Assembly (NCBI RefSeq): GCF_039872745.1
Contig: NZ_JBDPZD010000002.1
Location: 1,129,846-1,193,845 of the forward strand
DNA length: 64,000 nucleotides
DNA from: Pelomonas paludis
GTDB taxonomy: Bacteria > Pseudomonadota > Gammaproteobacteria > Burkholderiales > Burkholderiaceae_C
Direction: 5' to 3'
Part shown: positions 9,630 to 17,989 of the stretch, one piece after another
Layout: each line of letters starts with the position of its first letter
Position numbering within the stretch: position 1 is the stretch's first letter
Notes under the pieces: model-generated
Told to the model about the DNA's origin: nothing
The model's input: only the letters and a program-made list of their open reading frames with translations
The model's database searches: none
Program-made: the position numbers and the translations under genes

Positions 9630-11033
9630 ATGCCTACACGCTTCGTCGCCTCAGCCGCGCGCCTGCTGCTCGCGCTTGCCGCCCATCTCGGCTTGGCCAT
9701 GCAGCCTGCGCGGGCCGAGAACCCCATCATCCAAACCCACTTCACGGCCGACCCCGCGCCGATGGTGCACAAGGGCGTGGTCTACCTCTACACCAGCCAT
9801 GACGAGGACGACGCACAGGGCTTCAAGATGCGCGACTGGCGGCTCTACACCTCGACCGATCTGTCCAACTGGACGGACAAGGGCGTTGTCGCCTCGCTCG
9901 CCACCTTCCCCTGGGCCGTGCAGGACAACGACGCCTGGGCGCCGCAGGTGGTGGAGCGCAAGGGCAAGTTCTATCTCTACGTGCCCATCAGCGTGGCGGG
10001 CTGGCCCAAGAACGTCATCGCGGTGGCGGTGGCCGACCGACCCGAAGGCCCGTTCAAGGACGCACTCGGCAAGCCGCTGATCGACAAGGCCGATGGCTAT
10101 ATCGACCCCACCGTCTTCGTTGATGACGACGGCCAGGCCTACCTCTACTGGGGCAACCCCAAGCTTTGGTACGTGAAGCTCAACGAGGACATGGTCTCTT
10201 ATTCAGGCCCCATCCAGCAGATCAAGGACACCCCGCGCGACTATCAGGAGGGCCCCTGGTTCTACAAGCGCCAAGGCAAGTACTACATGGCCTATGCGTC
10301 CACCTGCTGCCCCGAGGGCATCGGCTACGCGATGAGCGACAAGCCCACCGGCCCCTGGGTCTACCAAGGGCATGTGATGGACCACAACGCCAATGCCACC
10401 GGCAACCACCCCGGCATCATTGACTACGAGGGCGCGAGCTATGTGTTCGGCTTCAACTACGAGCTGAGCTTTGCCGACAGCCCCCTGCACCGCGAACGCC
10501 GCTCGGTCACCATCGCCAAGCTGGAGTACGAGCCCGACGGCCGCATCAAGCAACTGCCCTGGTGGGACAAGACCGGCGTGGCGCCGCTGAAGCCGCTCGA
10601 CCCCTACCGCCGCGTCGAGGCCGAAACCATCGCCTGGACCAGCCGCATCAAGCGCGACCGCGACCGCCCGTTTGACTGGGCCCCAGGCATCAAGACCGCG
10701 CACAGCAGCCAGGTCGGCATGCACGTCACCCGCATCACCGACCTCAGCTACATCAAGGTCAACCGCGTCGACTTCGGCACCCAGGGCGCCAGCCGCTTCA
10801 CGGCCAACGTCGCCGCTGGTAGCGACGGCGGCAAGATCGAACTGCGCCTCGACCGCCTCGACGGCCCGCACCTCGGCACCCTCACCGTGTCCGGCACCGG
10901 CGGCTGGGAACGCTGGCAAACGCAGAGCGTGCCCGTGTCAGGCGCGACGGGCACGCACGACCTCTACCTGGTGTTCCGCGGCAAGGGCGAGGCGCCGCTA
11001 TTCAACTTCGACCATTGGGTATTCAGCCGCTGA
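9630..11033 (+). CDS. Exported GH43 glycosidase with C-terminal CBM6-like domain
   Basis: A 467-residue secreted enzyme. The signal peptide ends at ARA (residue 29). The five-bladed GH43 propeller has the catalytic triad at its usual places: base Asp41 in HFTADPAP, pKa modulator Asp159 in GYIDPTVF and acid Glu207 in YQEGPWF. From about residue 330 a beta-sandwich (RRVEAETIAW...NFDHWVFSR) looks like a CBM6 carbohydrate-binding module. GH43 enzymes remove alpha-L-arabinofuranosyl or beta-xylosyl units; the exact specificity cannot be read. The start is the ATG at 9630 before the signal peptide. It is divergent from the efflux operon and, with the second GH43 and GH31, belongs to a hemicellulose debranching set. 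Confidence 0.88.
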   Translation: MPTRFVASAARLLLALAAHLGLAMQPARAENPIIQTHFTADPAPMVHKGVVYLYTSHDEDDAQGFKMRDWRLYTSTDLSNWTDKGVVASLATFPWAVQDNDAWAPQVVERKGKFYLYVPISVAGWPKNVIAVAVADRPEGPFKDALGKPLIDKADGYIDPTVFVDDDGQAYLYWGNPKLWYVKLNEDMVSYSGPIQQIKDTPRDYQEGPWFYKRQGKYYMAYASTCCPEGIGYAMSDKPTGPWVYQGHVMDHNANATGNHPGIIDYEGASYVFGFNYELSFADSPLHRERRSVTIAKLEYEPDGRIKQLPWWDKTGVAPLKPLDPYRRVEAETIAWTSRIKRDRDRPFDWAPGIKTAHSSQVGMHVTRITDLSYIKVNRVDFGTQGASRFTANVAAGSDGGKIELRLDRLDGPHLGTLTVSGTGGWERWQTQSVPVSGATGTHDLYLVFRGKGEAPLFNFDHWVFSR

Positions 11034-11358
11034 AGCCGACTTCGCCGAGGGAATTAAGGCGGGGATGCACACCGGGCAGGGAGGCGCGGGCAGGCTGGTG
11101 TCGGTGGGCACTGAACGCTTGAGACCTGAACCCGAATTCAGGCGCGTCAAGGTGCCGAACCGAAGGCCTTGAACCTGATGGGTGACTGGTGTGCTGCGGC
11201 GCAACCACTATTCGAGAACCAAGTGCGCGCTGAGTCCGGCGACGGGAATGCAGTCTTGAGGAAATGCCTGGGTGCGCTCTTGCGGTGCAGGGGCCTTTGT
11301 TTGCAACTTGACGGGGCGGCAAATGGGTGCTCCCGATTTCCCGTCCCCATCTCAAAAG

Positions 11359-11637
11359 TCACCTATTAAAGAATGGCATCAGGACAAATATAGCAACGCC
11401 TGCGAGGAGGAGTGACGAGAAGGTTCCATCTCTAAATGCAACCAACCCAACGAATTCCGCCACCCACAACGCTGACACACTTATGCAAATTGTGAACAAT
11501 GACACCACGCCATTCCAATTCCGCCAAAGCAATCTGTCTAATATCCAACCCACGAAATTACGCACCACTTTCCACTCCGTTGCAAGCTCTATTTCAAGTC
11601 GTGCCCATGAGGTATCCAGGAATTCTGGCCAAGCCAT
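11359..11637 (-). CDS. Small hypothetical membrane protein
   Basis: A 92-residue open frame with an amphipathic N-terminus (MAWPEFLDTSWARLEIELATEW) and two clear hydrophobic segments at about 40-66 and 71-90, ending MPFFNR. No family is recognised. It lies in the AT-richer patch between two GH43 genes. The ribosome-binding site is poor, and a TTG just before the ATG could serve as an alternative start. It could be a chance frame; the ordered hydrophobic pattern and lack of Arg/Ala/Pro bias favour a real gene. Confidence 0.35.
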   Translation of the reverse strand: MAWPEFLDTSWARLEIELATEWKVVRNFVGWILDRLLWRNWNGVVSLFTICISVSALWVAEFVGLVAFRDGTFSSLLLAGVAIFVLMPFFNR

Positions 11638-11693
11638 CAAATACTAAGTCACACCCCCAAATTCGCACTCACCAGCCGTTTAAACCTCGTAGA

Positions 11694-11710
11694 GCGGGTC
11701 ATTGACCCGC
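11694..11710. repeat. 17-nt odd-centred palindrome
   Basis: GCGGGTCA-T-TGACCCGC, two perfect 8-bp arms around a single T, in the AT-rich gap downstream of the second GH43 gene. It could be a terminator stem (no T-run), a protein-binding site, or the edge of a lost element. Confidence 0.4.
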
Positions 11711-11837
11711 GCATGAATGGAAAGGGCCTGCCCACTCACAGAATGGCGGGTTACGCTGGTGGCGCAGCCCTCCTGACACATCTGCTGTGAACTGCGAAGC
11801 CGCGATGTCGGAGTGCTGATGTTGCCATGGGGCAGCT

Positions 11838-13214
11838 CTATCTGAAACTGACCCAATCCACCTCGACCGCCTGACCACCGGCTTGAGTGATCACGATGTC
11901 GTGCACGCCGTTCGGAACCTTCGTGGCTGCAGCGCTCGACAGTTTCCAATCCGCTGCCTTGTCGATCTTCACGCGGCCGAGCAGGGGGCCGTCTTCGCTA
12001 TCCAGACGGATTTCGAGCGTGCTGCCGGCGCCGGACTTGGCGCGGACCTTGATGGCTTTCTGGGCGCCTTTTCCAAAGTCAACCTCATTGAACCGGACCC
12101 AGGACTTGGCGGTGCCGAAAGTGGTTTTCCAGCCGGCATGCGGATTGGCATCGTCCAGGAATGTGATGGCCACACCGCCGGCGCTCTTCGCGCTGTAGCG
12201 GTCAATTTGAATCTCGCTCTTGGCGTCCACCAAGCCCACACCGCGCAGCGTCGGGATCACTTTCCGGATGCTGCCGTCTGGATTGAAGAACAGCTTGTCG
12301 GCACGAATTGCCCGGTTCTTGTCGAAACCGGGCGACAAATCCTTGTCGTGATAGAAGAGATAAGACTGGCCTTGCCAATCGAGTATGGAATGGTGCACGG
12401 TCCAGCAGCCACTGTCAGCTTCATCGAGAATCACCCCGGCTTGCTTGAACGGCCCCATGGGTGAGCTGCTCATCGCATATTCAAGCCGTTCGATCTTGTT
12501 TTCGACGTGCGGGTAGGTGAGGTAATAGATGCCATTGCGCTCAAGAGCAAAAGGCCCCTCAAGCAAGCCTTTGGTCGGCAGGTTGTCAATGACCATGGGC
12601 TCGCCCTCGATCTCGGTCATATTGGGCTTGAGCTTGGCAACATAAATCTTGCCTGCGGAGTAATACAGATAGGCCGTGCCGTCCTTGTCGATCAAGACAT
12701 TGGGGTCAATACCTCGCACGCCTTGGATGTAATTGGGCAGGGGTTTGAAGGGGCCATAGGGCTTGTCGGCCACGGCGACGCCAATTCTGAATTCGGGACG
12801 CTTCTTCTCGTTGGAGCCCTCGGATTTTTCCTCAGGCTTGGCAATGGCTGGAAAGTAGAAATAGTATTTCCCGTCCTTGAATACGCAATCCGGCGCCCAC
12901 ATCGCATAGGCCGTGGGGTCCGCCCACTCCACACCAGTTTGCGAGACGATCATGCCGTGGTCTTTCCAATCCGTGAGATTGTCGGATGAGAAGACGTGAT
13001 AGTCCTCCATCACAAACCAGTCGGGTTTTCCTTTGTAGCCCGGTGGCGCCTTGATGTCGTGCGAGGGGTAGACGTATATCTTGCCCTCGAAAACCCGTGC
13101 CGTTGGATCGGCCGTGAATTGATCCATGATCAAAGGGTTGGCCGCAAACGCGGGCTGGATATTCATGAATCCAGCAAAACCCAGGACAAATAATTGGCGC
13201 AGAGACAGCTTCAT
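11838..13214 (-). CDS. Exported GH43 glycosidase (second), CBM6-like C-terminus
   Basis: A 458-residue secreted GH43. The signal peptide ends at AFA (about residue 24). Catalytic residues are base Asp36 in QFTADPTA, the Asp in VRGIDPNVLID and the Glu in LLEGPFALER. The C-terminal 120 residues form a CBM6-like beta-sandwich (KSAGGVAITF...VDWVSFR). It resembles the first GH43 only at family level, so the two probably differ in linkage. Its base composition is visibly lower in GC than the neighbours and it adjoins the AT-rich gap, which suggests recent acquisition. It is convergent with the first GH43 and divergent from the AAA-like gene. Confidence 0.87.
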   Translation of the reverse strand: MKLSLRQLFVLGFAGFMNIQPAFAANPLIMDQFTADPTARVFEGKIYVYPSHDIKAPPGYKGKPDWFVMEDYHVFSSDNLTDWKDHGMIVSQTGVEWADPTAYAMWAPDCVFKDGKYYFYFPAIAKPEEKSEGSNEKKRPEFRIGVAVADKPYGPFKPLPNYIQGVRGIDPNVLIDKDGTAYLYYSAGKIYVAKLKPNMTEIEGEPMVIDNLPTKGLLEGPFALERNGIYYLTYPHVENKIERLEYAMSSSPMGPFKQAGVILDEADSGCWTVHHSILDWQGQSYLFYHDKDLSPGFDKNRAIRADKLFFNPDGSIRKVIPTLRGVGLVDAKSEIQIDRYSAKSAGGVAITFLDDANPHAGWKTTFGTAKSWVRFNEVDFGKGAQKAIKVRAKSGAGSTLEIRLDSEDGPLLGRVKIDKAADWKLSSAAATKVPNGVHDIVITQAGGQAVEVDWVSFR

Positions 13215-13471
13215 GGTCGTCGATCAAATCCTCAATCGTGGGAGCGGGCGATTAGACGCTGGCCGCTGGGGTGGCGCAATTCCGTTTTTGTGATGGCTCG
13301 CCCGAGCAAGGAATGCTTTCGCTTGGCGCTTTCAAGCAGCCAGTCAGGGCGCCAGCCACGGGGCAGGCGCTGCGCCACGGCACAGCGACCCGGACACGAC
13401 AGTGGCACCATGCGCTCTGACTGGCGATCACGCTGGCGCGAATCAATCCGTTCCTGTCCCCGGAGATCGAC

Positions 13472-13972
13472 ATGCCCAAGCTCGACAAAAGCACCACGCG
13501 CAGCGAAGCACTCACCGTGCCGTCGAGTCGCACGGCCCTGTTGCGCAACCTGAGCGCAGCACGCGCAGGCACCGTGATCCTGACGACCGCCTCCGGGATG
13601 AGCCGGCAGGCGGCTGCCGAGGCGGTGGCCCGCGAAATGGGGCGGCCTCTCGTGAGCCTGGAGCTGGGCAAACTGGCCAGCCAGTACATCGGCGAGACCG
13701 AGAAGAACTTGGATCGCGCTCTCGCGGCGGCCGAGGCCGGCGGCGCCGTGCTGTTCTTTGATGAGGCCGACGCTTTGTTCGGCACGCGCAGCGAGGTCAA
13801 GGACAGCCACGACCGCTACGCGAACATCGAGACCAACTATCTGCTGCAGAAGCTGGAAGCCTACGGCGGCGTCGTCCTACTCGCCTCTTCGGGCCGGCAG
13901 TGCCTGGATCCCGCATGCCTGAGCCGGCTTCGCAACGTCGTTGATTTGGCCTGGCCCGCCAAGGGCCGGTAA
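13472..13972 (+). CDS. Degenerate single-domain AAA ATPase-like protein
   Basis: A 166-residue protein equal to roughly one AAA core. The region from TVILTTASG to VVDLAWP aligns with the AAA domain of tail-associated/eCIS-type ATPases. Walker B (VLFFDEADALFG), the RSEVKDSHDRYANIE block and the arginine-finger region (LSRLRN) are kept. The P-loop is not: the usual GASGTGKT is read as TASGMSRQ, so the essential Lys and Thr are Arg and Gln, and sensor 1 has Ser where Asn is usual. It should not hydrolyse ATP normally. A good GGAG lies 6 nt before the ATG. No tail, phage or other AAA partners are nearby. Binding without hydrolysis, or decay after partner loss, are both possible. Confidence 0.75.
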   Translation: MPKLDKSTTRSEALTVPSSRTALLRNLSAARAGTVILTTASGMSRQAAAEAVAREMGRPLVSLELGKLASQYIGETEKNLDRALAAAEAGGAVLFFDEADALFGTRSEVKDSHDRYANIETNYLLQKLEAYGGVVLLASSGRQCLDPACLSRLRNVVDLAWPAKGR

Positions 13973-14060
13973 TTCAGCCCGAGAGGGTGGCGACAGCGGC
14001 ATGAAGGCCTGCGGTCCCCGCGTGGGCGTTGGGGCTGGCGCAGCCGTCAAGAAAGGCAAA

Positions 14061-14090
14061 CAGGGCGCCCCCCTTGCGGTAGGCGCCCTG
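14061..14090 (-). terminator. Terminator after the GH31 gene
   Basis: CAGGGCGCC (14061-14069) and GGCGCCCTG (14082-14090) form a perfect 9-bp stem 21 bp beyond the GH31 stop. On the minus strand the stem is followed by TTTGCCTTTC, a T-rich tail. It may also stop the AAA-like gene from the other side. Confidence 0.55.
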
Positions 14091-14110
14091 CGAAGCAAAG
14101 GCGAGGAGGC

Positions 14111-16390
14111 TCAGGCGTCGAAGCTGAGGCTCCCGCCGCTGGCCAGCACGCTGCTGCGCTGCTCGCCGACCTGCAGGCTCCACTGCCGCAGGGCGCCCTC
14201 GCTGACCGTCGCGGTGTAGCGCGAGCCGGCGCGCACCACGCGCCCACGGGCGGCGATGCTGCCATCCAGGGCCGGGACCACGAAGTCGGCGCTGGCGCCA
14301 TCGGCCAACTCGAAGACGCGCAGCGTGACGCCGTGGGCGAAGTCGTAGTCGGGCCGCAGGTCGGTGTCGCCCCAGGGGATGACGCTGCCGGGCGCGACGT
14401 AGAGCGGCATGCTCAGGAAGTCATGCGTCTCCTTGTGCCAGCGGCCACCGGCGCGCTTTTGCCCAGAGAGCAGGTGCGTCCAGGCTCCGCCATCAGGGCC
14501 GGGCAGGTAGAAGTCCACCTCGCCGCTTTCGGTGAAGACGGGCGCCACCAGCAGCGGGCTGCCGAGGTGGTACTGGCGGTCGAGCGTGACGCAGGCGGGG
14601 TCCTGCGGGTGCTCGATGACCATGGCCCGCATGACGGGCACGCCGGTCTGCGTGGCCTCGATGGCGACGCCGAAGAGGTAGGGCATGAGACGGTGCTTGA
14701 GCCGGGTGAAGGCGCGCAGCACGTCGCAGCTCTCTTCGTCCACCAGCCATGGCACCCGGTAGCTGCTGGAGCCATGCAGGCGGCTGTGCGAGGACATCAG
14801 GCCGAACTGGATCCAGCGCTTGTAGAGGGCTGGCGGCGGCTTGCCCTCGAAGCCGCCGATGTCGTGGCTCCAGAAGGCGAAGCCGCAGGCGGTAAGCGAG
14901 AGGCCACCGCGCAGGCTCTCGGCCATGGACTCGAAGTTGCTCCAGCAGTCGCCGCCCCAGTGCACGGGGAAGCGCTGGCCACTGGCGTAGGTGGAGCGCG
15001 CAAAGACGACGGCCTCGTCGCCCTTGACCTCTTGCATGACCTTGAAGACGGCCTCGTTGTACTGCAGCGCGTAGAGGTTGTGCATCTCGACGGGGTCGGA
15101 GCCGTCGTGATAGACGACGCCATCCACCGGGATGCGCTCGCCGAAGTCGGTCTTGAAGCAGTCCACGCCCATGGCCATCAAGCGGCGCAGGTGGCCTTGG
15201 TACCAAGCGGTGGCGGCGGGGTTGGTGAAGTCGACGATGCCCATGCCGGGCTGCCAGAGGTCGGTCTGCCAAGTCTGGCCATTGGGCCGCTTGAGCAGAT
15301 AGCCCTTGGCGGCAGCTTCAGCAAACAGCGGCGACTTCTGGGCGATGTAAGGATTAATCCAGAGCGAAATTTTGAGACCCTTGGCGCGCAAGCGCGCCAG
15401 CATGGCCTCGGGCTCCGGGAAGCCCTTGGGGTTCCACTCAAAGTCGCACCACTGGAACTCGCGCATCCAGAAGCAGTCGAAGTGGAAGACGGCCAGCGGC
15501 ATGTCGCGGCGCGCCATCTCGTCGATGAAGTGGGTGACGGTGGCTTCGTCGTACTGCGTGGTGAACGAGGTGGTGAGCCAGAGGCCAAAGGTCCAGGCCG
15601 GCGGCAGGGGCGAGCGGCCCGTCAGCGCGGTGAGGCGCCCAATCACGTCCTTGGGTGTGGGGCCGGCGAACACGCAGTAGTCGAGGCTCTCGCCCTCGCG
15701 GCTGAACTGCACGCGGGTGGTCTTCTCGGAGGCGACCTCGAAGGACACGGGGCCGGCTTCGTTCACCAGCACGCCATAGCCACGGCTCGACAGGTAGAAG
15801 GGCACGCTCTTGTAGGCCTGCTCGCAGGCGGTGCCGCCGTCCTTGTTGACGTTCTCGACGATCTGGCCGTTCTTGACCCAGGGCGTGAAGCGCTCGCCCA
15901 GGCCGTAGATGGACTCGCCCACTTGCAGCAGCAGTTGTTCGTGGACGTGATTGCCCTTGGCTCCCCATTGGATGTAGCCCAGCGAGCGCCAGTCGCTCTT
16001 GGTGAGGATGCGGCTGCCCTCGCGGAAGACCAGGCTCCAGCCCTCACCCTTCTTGACGTCCACCGACAAGGCGCCCGAAGTGAGCGTCATGTGGGTGTCG
16101 GTCTCGGTGATCTGCACGGCCGGCTTGGTGGCGCCGACCATGGGGATGTGCAGGCGAGCGCCTTCGCTGTGGCTGTAGTGCTCACAGCTCACGCGCACCA
16201 CGCCCTCGATGGGCGAAGACAGCACCACGGTGAGCGTGGGGCCCTGCAGGGTGTCGCCCCGGTGCTTGATGGGACGCGAGGTGGCGAGGATGACGATGCG
16301 GTCGTCTTGGGCGTCGACGGTGTAGGCCTCGGAGGCGTAGTGGGCGGTGACGCCGGGCTGTAGCAGCCACTGCCCGTCAGTGAATTTCAT
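14111..16390 (-). CDS. yicI: GH31 alpha-xylosidase (YicI type), cytoplasmic
   Basis: A 759-residue enzyme, close to the length of E. coli YicI (772), with no signal peptide. The N-terminus MKFTDGQWLLQPGV is the YicI form. Nucleophile Asp415 lies in CFKTDFGERIP and the acid/base Asp481 in GGDCWSNFE; the KTDFGERIP loop is the marker of alpha-xylosidases rather than alpha-glucosidases. It should remove alpha-1,6-xylose from isoprimeverose or xyloglucan oligosaccharides after uptake, with the GPH-type transporter at 35232 a likely importer. It is the last gene of a GH27-halogenase-GH31 unit and lies 26 bp after the halogenase. Confidence 0.92.
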   Translation of the reverse strand: MKFTDGQWLLQPGVTAHYASEAYTVDAQDDRIVILATSRPIKHRGDTLQGPTLTVVLSSPIEGVVRVSCEHYSHSEGARLHIPMVGATKPAVQITETDTHMTLTSGALSVDVKKGEGWSLVFREGSRILTKSDWRSLGYIQWGAKGNHVHEQLLLQVGESIYGLGERFTPWVKNGQIVENVNKDGGTACEQAYKSVPFYLSSRGYGVLVNEAGPVSFEVASEKTTRVQFSREGESLDYCVFAGPTPKDVIGRLTALTGRSPLPPAWTFGLWLTTSFTTQYDEATVTHFIDEMARRDMPLAVFHFDCFWMREFQWCDFEWNPKGFPEPEAMLARLRAKGLKISLWINPYIAQKSPLFAEAAAKGYLLKRPNGQTWQTDLWQPGMGIVDFTNPAATAWYQGHLRRLMAMGVDCFKTDFGERIPVDGVVYHDGSDPVEMHNLYALQYNEAVFKVMQEVKGDEAVVFARSTYASGQRFPVHWGGDCWSNFESMAESLRGGLSLTACGFAFWSHDIGGFEGKPPPALYKRWIQFGLMSSHSRLHGSSSYRVPWLVDEESCDVLRAFTRLKHRLMPYLFGVAIEATQTGVPVMRAMVIEHPQDPACVTLDRQYHLGSPLLVAPVFTESGEVDFYLPGPDGGAWTHLLSGQKRAGGRWHKETHDFLSMPLYVAPGSVIPWGDTDLRPDYDFAHGVTLRVFELADGASADFVVPALDGSIAARGRVVRAGSRYTATVSEGALRQWSLQVGEQRSSVLASGGSLSFDA

Positions 16391-16416
16391 AGGGTCGTCC
16401 GGGTTTGCAAAATGGT

Positions 16417-17967
16417 TCAGGCCTTGGCCATGGGGGAATCAGCGCGCACATTGGCGCGGATGAAGTCGGCATGCGTGGGCATGGCCGCCACCGTCTGGGC
16501 GATGGAGGCGCGCACACGCGCAAAGTGGGCGAGCAGCTCGCGCGGGTCGATGACAGTGACCATGGGGTCATAGGCCTCGGGTTGGATGCCCAGGCCCAGC
16601 ATCAGCGACTGCCACGAGGGCTCCTGGAAGCCATCGGGGTCGTACACGGCCACGCGGCCGCTGCGGCGGAACAGCTCGATCTGGTGCGCCAGGCGCTCGG
16701 GGATGGCCATGCCGGAGACGTGGCGCCAAAACTCGGTGTCGCGGCGCTGCGTGAGCTTGTAGTGCAGGATGATGAAGTCGCGGATGGACTCGTACTGCGT
16801 GCTCATGCGGCGGTTGAATTCATCGGCCAGCACCGGGGCGCAATCCGTCTCGGGGAAGAACTGGATGATGCGGCCCACGGCGTCCATGATGAGCTGGATG
16901 CTGGTCGATTCGAGCGGCTCCAGGAAGCCGCTGGACAGGCCCACCGCGATCACGTTCTTGCGCCAGCACTCGCGCCGCACGCCGGTGGTGAACTTGATGA
17001 GGCGGGGGCTGTCGAGGGCCTCGCTGTCCAGGCCCGCGATCAGCTGGCGGCCGGCTTCTTCGTCGCTGATGAAGCCGCTGCAATAGACATGGCCATTGCC
17101 GGTGCGGTGCTGCAGCGGGATGCGCCACTGCCAGCCTGCCGTGCGGGCGGTGGAGGTGGTGTAGGGCGTCAGCGGCTCCACGCGCTTGCTGGGCACGGCC
17201 TGGGCGCGGTTGACGGGCAGCCAGTGGCTCCAGTCCTCGAAGGGCACCTGCATGGTGTCGCCGATCAAGAGCGCGCGCATGCCGCTGCAATCGATGAAGA
17301 GGTCGCCCTCGACGCGGCGGCCATCCTTGAGCGTGACGCCGGTGACGAAGCCATCCTCGGGCCGCTGGTGGACTTCGGTGATGGTGCCTTCGATGCGCTG
17401 GGCGCCATGCCCCATCGCGTACTCGCGCAGGTAGGCGGCATAGAGCCCAGCGTCGAAGTGGAAGGCGTAGGAGTAGGCGTTGGTGGGCGCAGCTGCTTCG
17501 CCCGTGGGCGGCGTGAAGCGCATCTGCCGCGCCATCACGCTGGAGGTGGACCAGTCCTCGTAGGGTGGCATGTTCTCCGCCACCGCACGCAGGTGCAGCC
17601 AGTACTGGATGGACGAGAGGTTGTTGATGGCGGGGCCAAAGTCCCCAAAGCCATGGAAGAAGCGTTCGCCGACCTGCTTCCAGTCCTTGAACTCGATGCC
17701 GACCTTGAAGCTGGCCTGGGTGCGTTTGATGAAGTCGGCGCCGTCCAGCCCCAGGGTCGCGTTGTAGGCGCGGATGGTGGGCAGCGTAGCCTCGCCGACG
17801 CCGATGGTGCCGATCTCGGGCGACTCGATCAGCACGACCTCGGTGGGCGGGCCGCCGTCCACCGGCAGTTGGCGGGAGAACTTCTGCGCCAGCGGCGCAG
17901 CCGTCATCCAGCCGGCGGTGCCGCCGCCGACGATGACAACTCTGCGGATGCGTTGGGGAGTGCTCAT
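16417..17967 (-). CDS. Flavin-dependent (tryptophan-type) halogenase
   Basis: A 516-residue FAD-dependent halogenase of the tryptophan halogenase family. Residues 14-20 are the FAD-binding GGGTAGW. The halogenase signature WxWxIP is present (WQWRIP), as is the segment ASFKVGIEFKDW carrying the lysine that forms the hypohalite/chloramine intermediate (Lys79 of PrnA). The FLEPLESTSIQLI block holds the Glu/Ser pair next to the substrate. All catalytic landmarks are therefore intact. It needs a flavin reductase, not seen here. The ATG at 17967 places the FAD motif at the normal distance. It is sandwiched between GH27 (22 bp upstream) and GH31 (26 bp downstream). Halogenases of this clade recur next to TonB receptors and glycosidases in Caulobacter and Xanthomonas, with no settled role. 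Confidence 0.9.
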   Translation of the reverse strand: MSTPQRIRRVVIVGGGTAGWMTAAPLAQKFSRQLPVDGGPPTEVVLIESPEIGTIGVGEATLPTIRAYNATLGLDGADFIKRTQASFKVGIEFKDWKQVGERFFHGFGDFGPAINNLSSIQYWLHLRAVAENMPPYEDWSTSSVMARQMRFTPPTGEAAAPTNAYSYAFHFDAGLYAAYLREYAMGHGAQRIEGTITEVHQRPEDGFVTGVTLKDGRRVEGDLFIDCSGMRALLIGDTMQVPFEDWSHWLPVNRAQAVPSKRVEPLTPYTTSTARTAGWQWRIPLQHRTGNGHVYCSGFISDEEAGRQLIAGLDSEALDSPRLIKFTTGVRRECWRKNVIAVGLSSGFLEPLESTSIQLIMDAVGRIIQFFPETDCAPVLADEFNRRMSTQYESIRDFIILHYKLTQRRDTEFWRHVSGMAIPERLAHQIELFRRSGRVAVYDPDGFQEPSWQSLMLGLGIQPEAYDPMVTVIDPRELLAHFARVRASIAQTVAAMPTHADFIRANVRADSPMAKA

Positions 17968-17989
17968 GCCGCGCAGGTTAGCGCCTCGC

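Larger units (their letters stand above)
11034..11837. other. 804-bp gap of lower GC, mostly non-coding
   Basis: Composition drops here (27 of 60 bases are G or C in 11461-11520, against roughly two thirds elsewhere). It holds one plausible short membrane-protein gene (11359-11637, minus), a 17-nt near-perfect palindrome at 11694-11710 and, on the minus strand up to 11680, a short open stretch ending in RVNDPLYEV that may be a decayed gene end. No transposase or integrase was seen. Confidence 0.5.

Noticed and set aside
11023..11362. Minus-strand frames of 110 and 71 codons downstream of the first GH43
   Set aside because: Rich in Ser, Arg, His and Pro, no hydrophobic or domain pattern, two overlapping frames equally open; treated as non-coding.
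13232..13810. Minus-strand frames over the AAA-like gene and its upstream region
   Set aside because: They run opposite to a recognisable AAA core, with no motif and no ribosome-binding site.
13472..13972. Prophage or contractile injection system suggested by the AAA-like gene
   Set aside because: No tail sheath, baseplate, integrase, lysis or capsid gene is nearby; only the single degenerate AAA domain is present.
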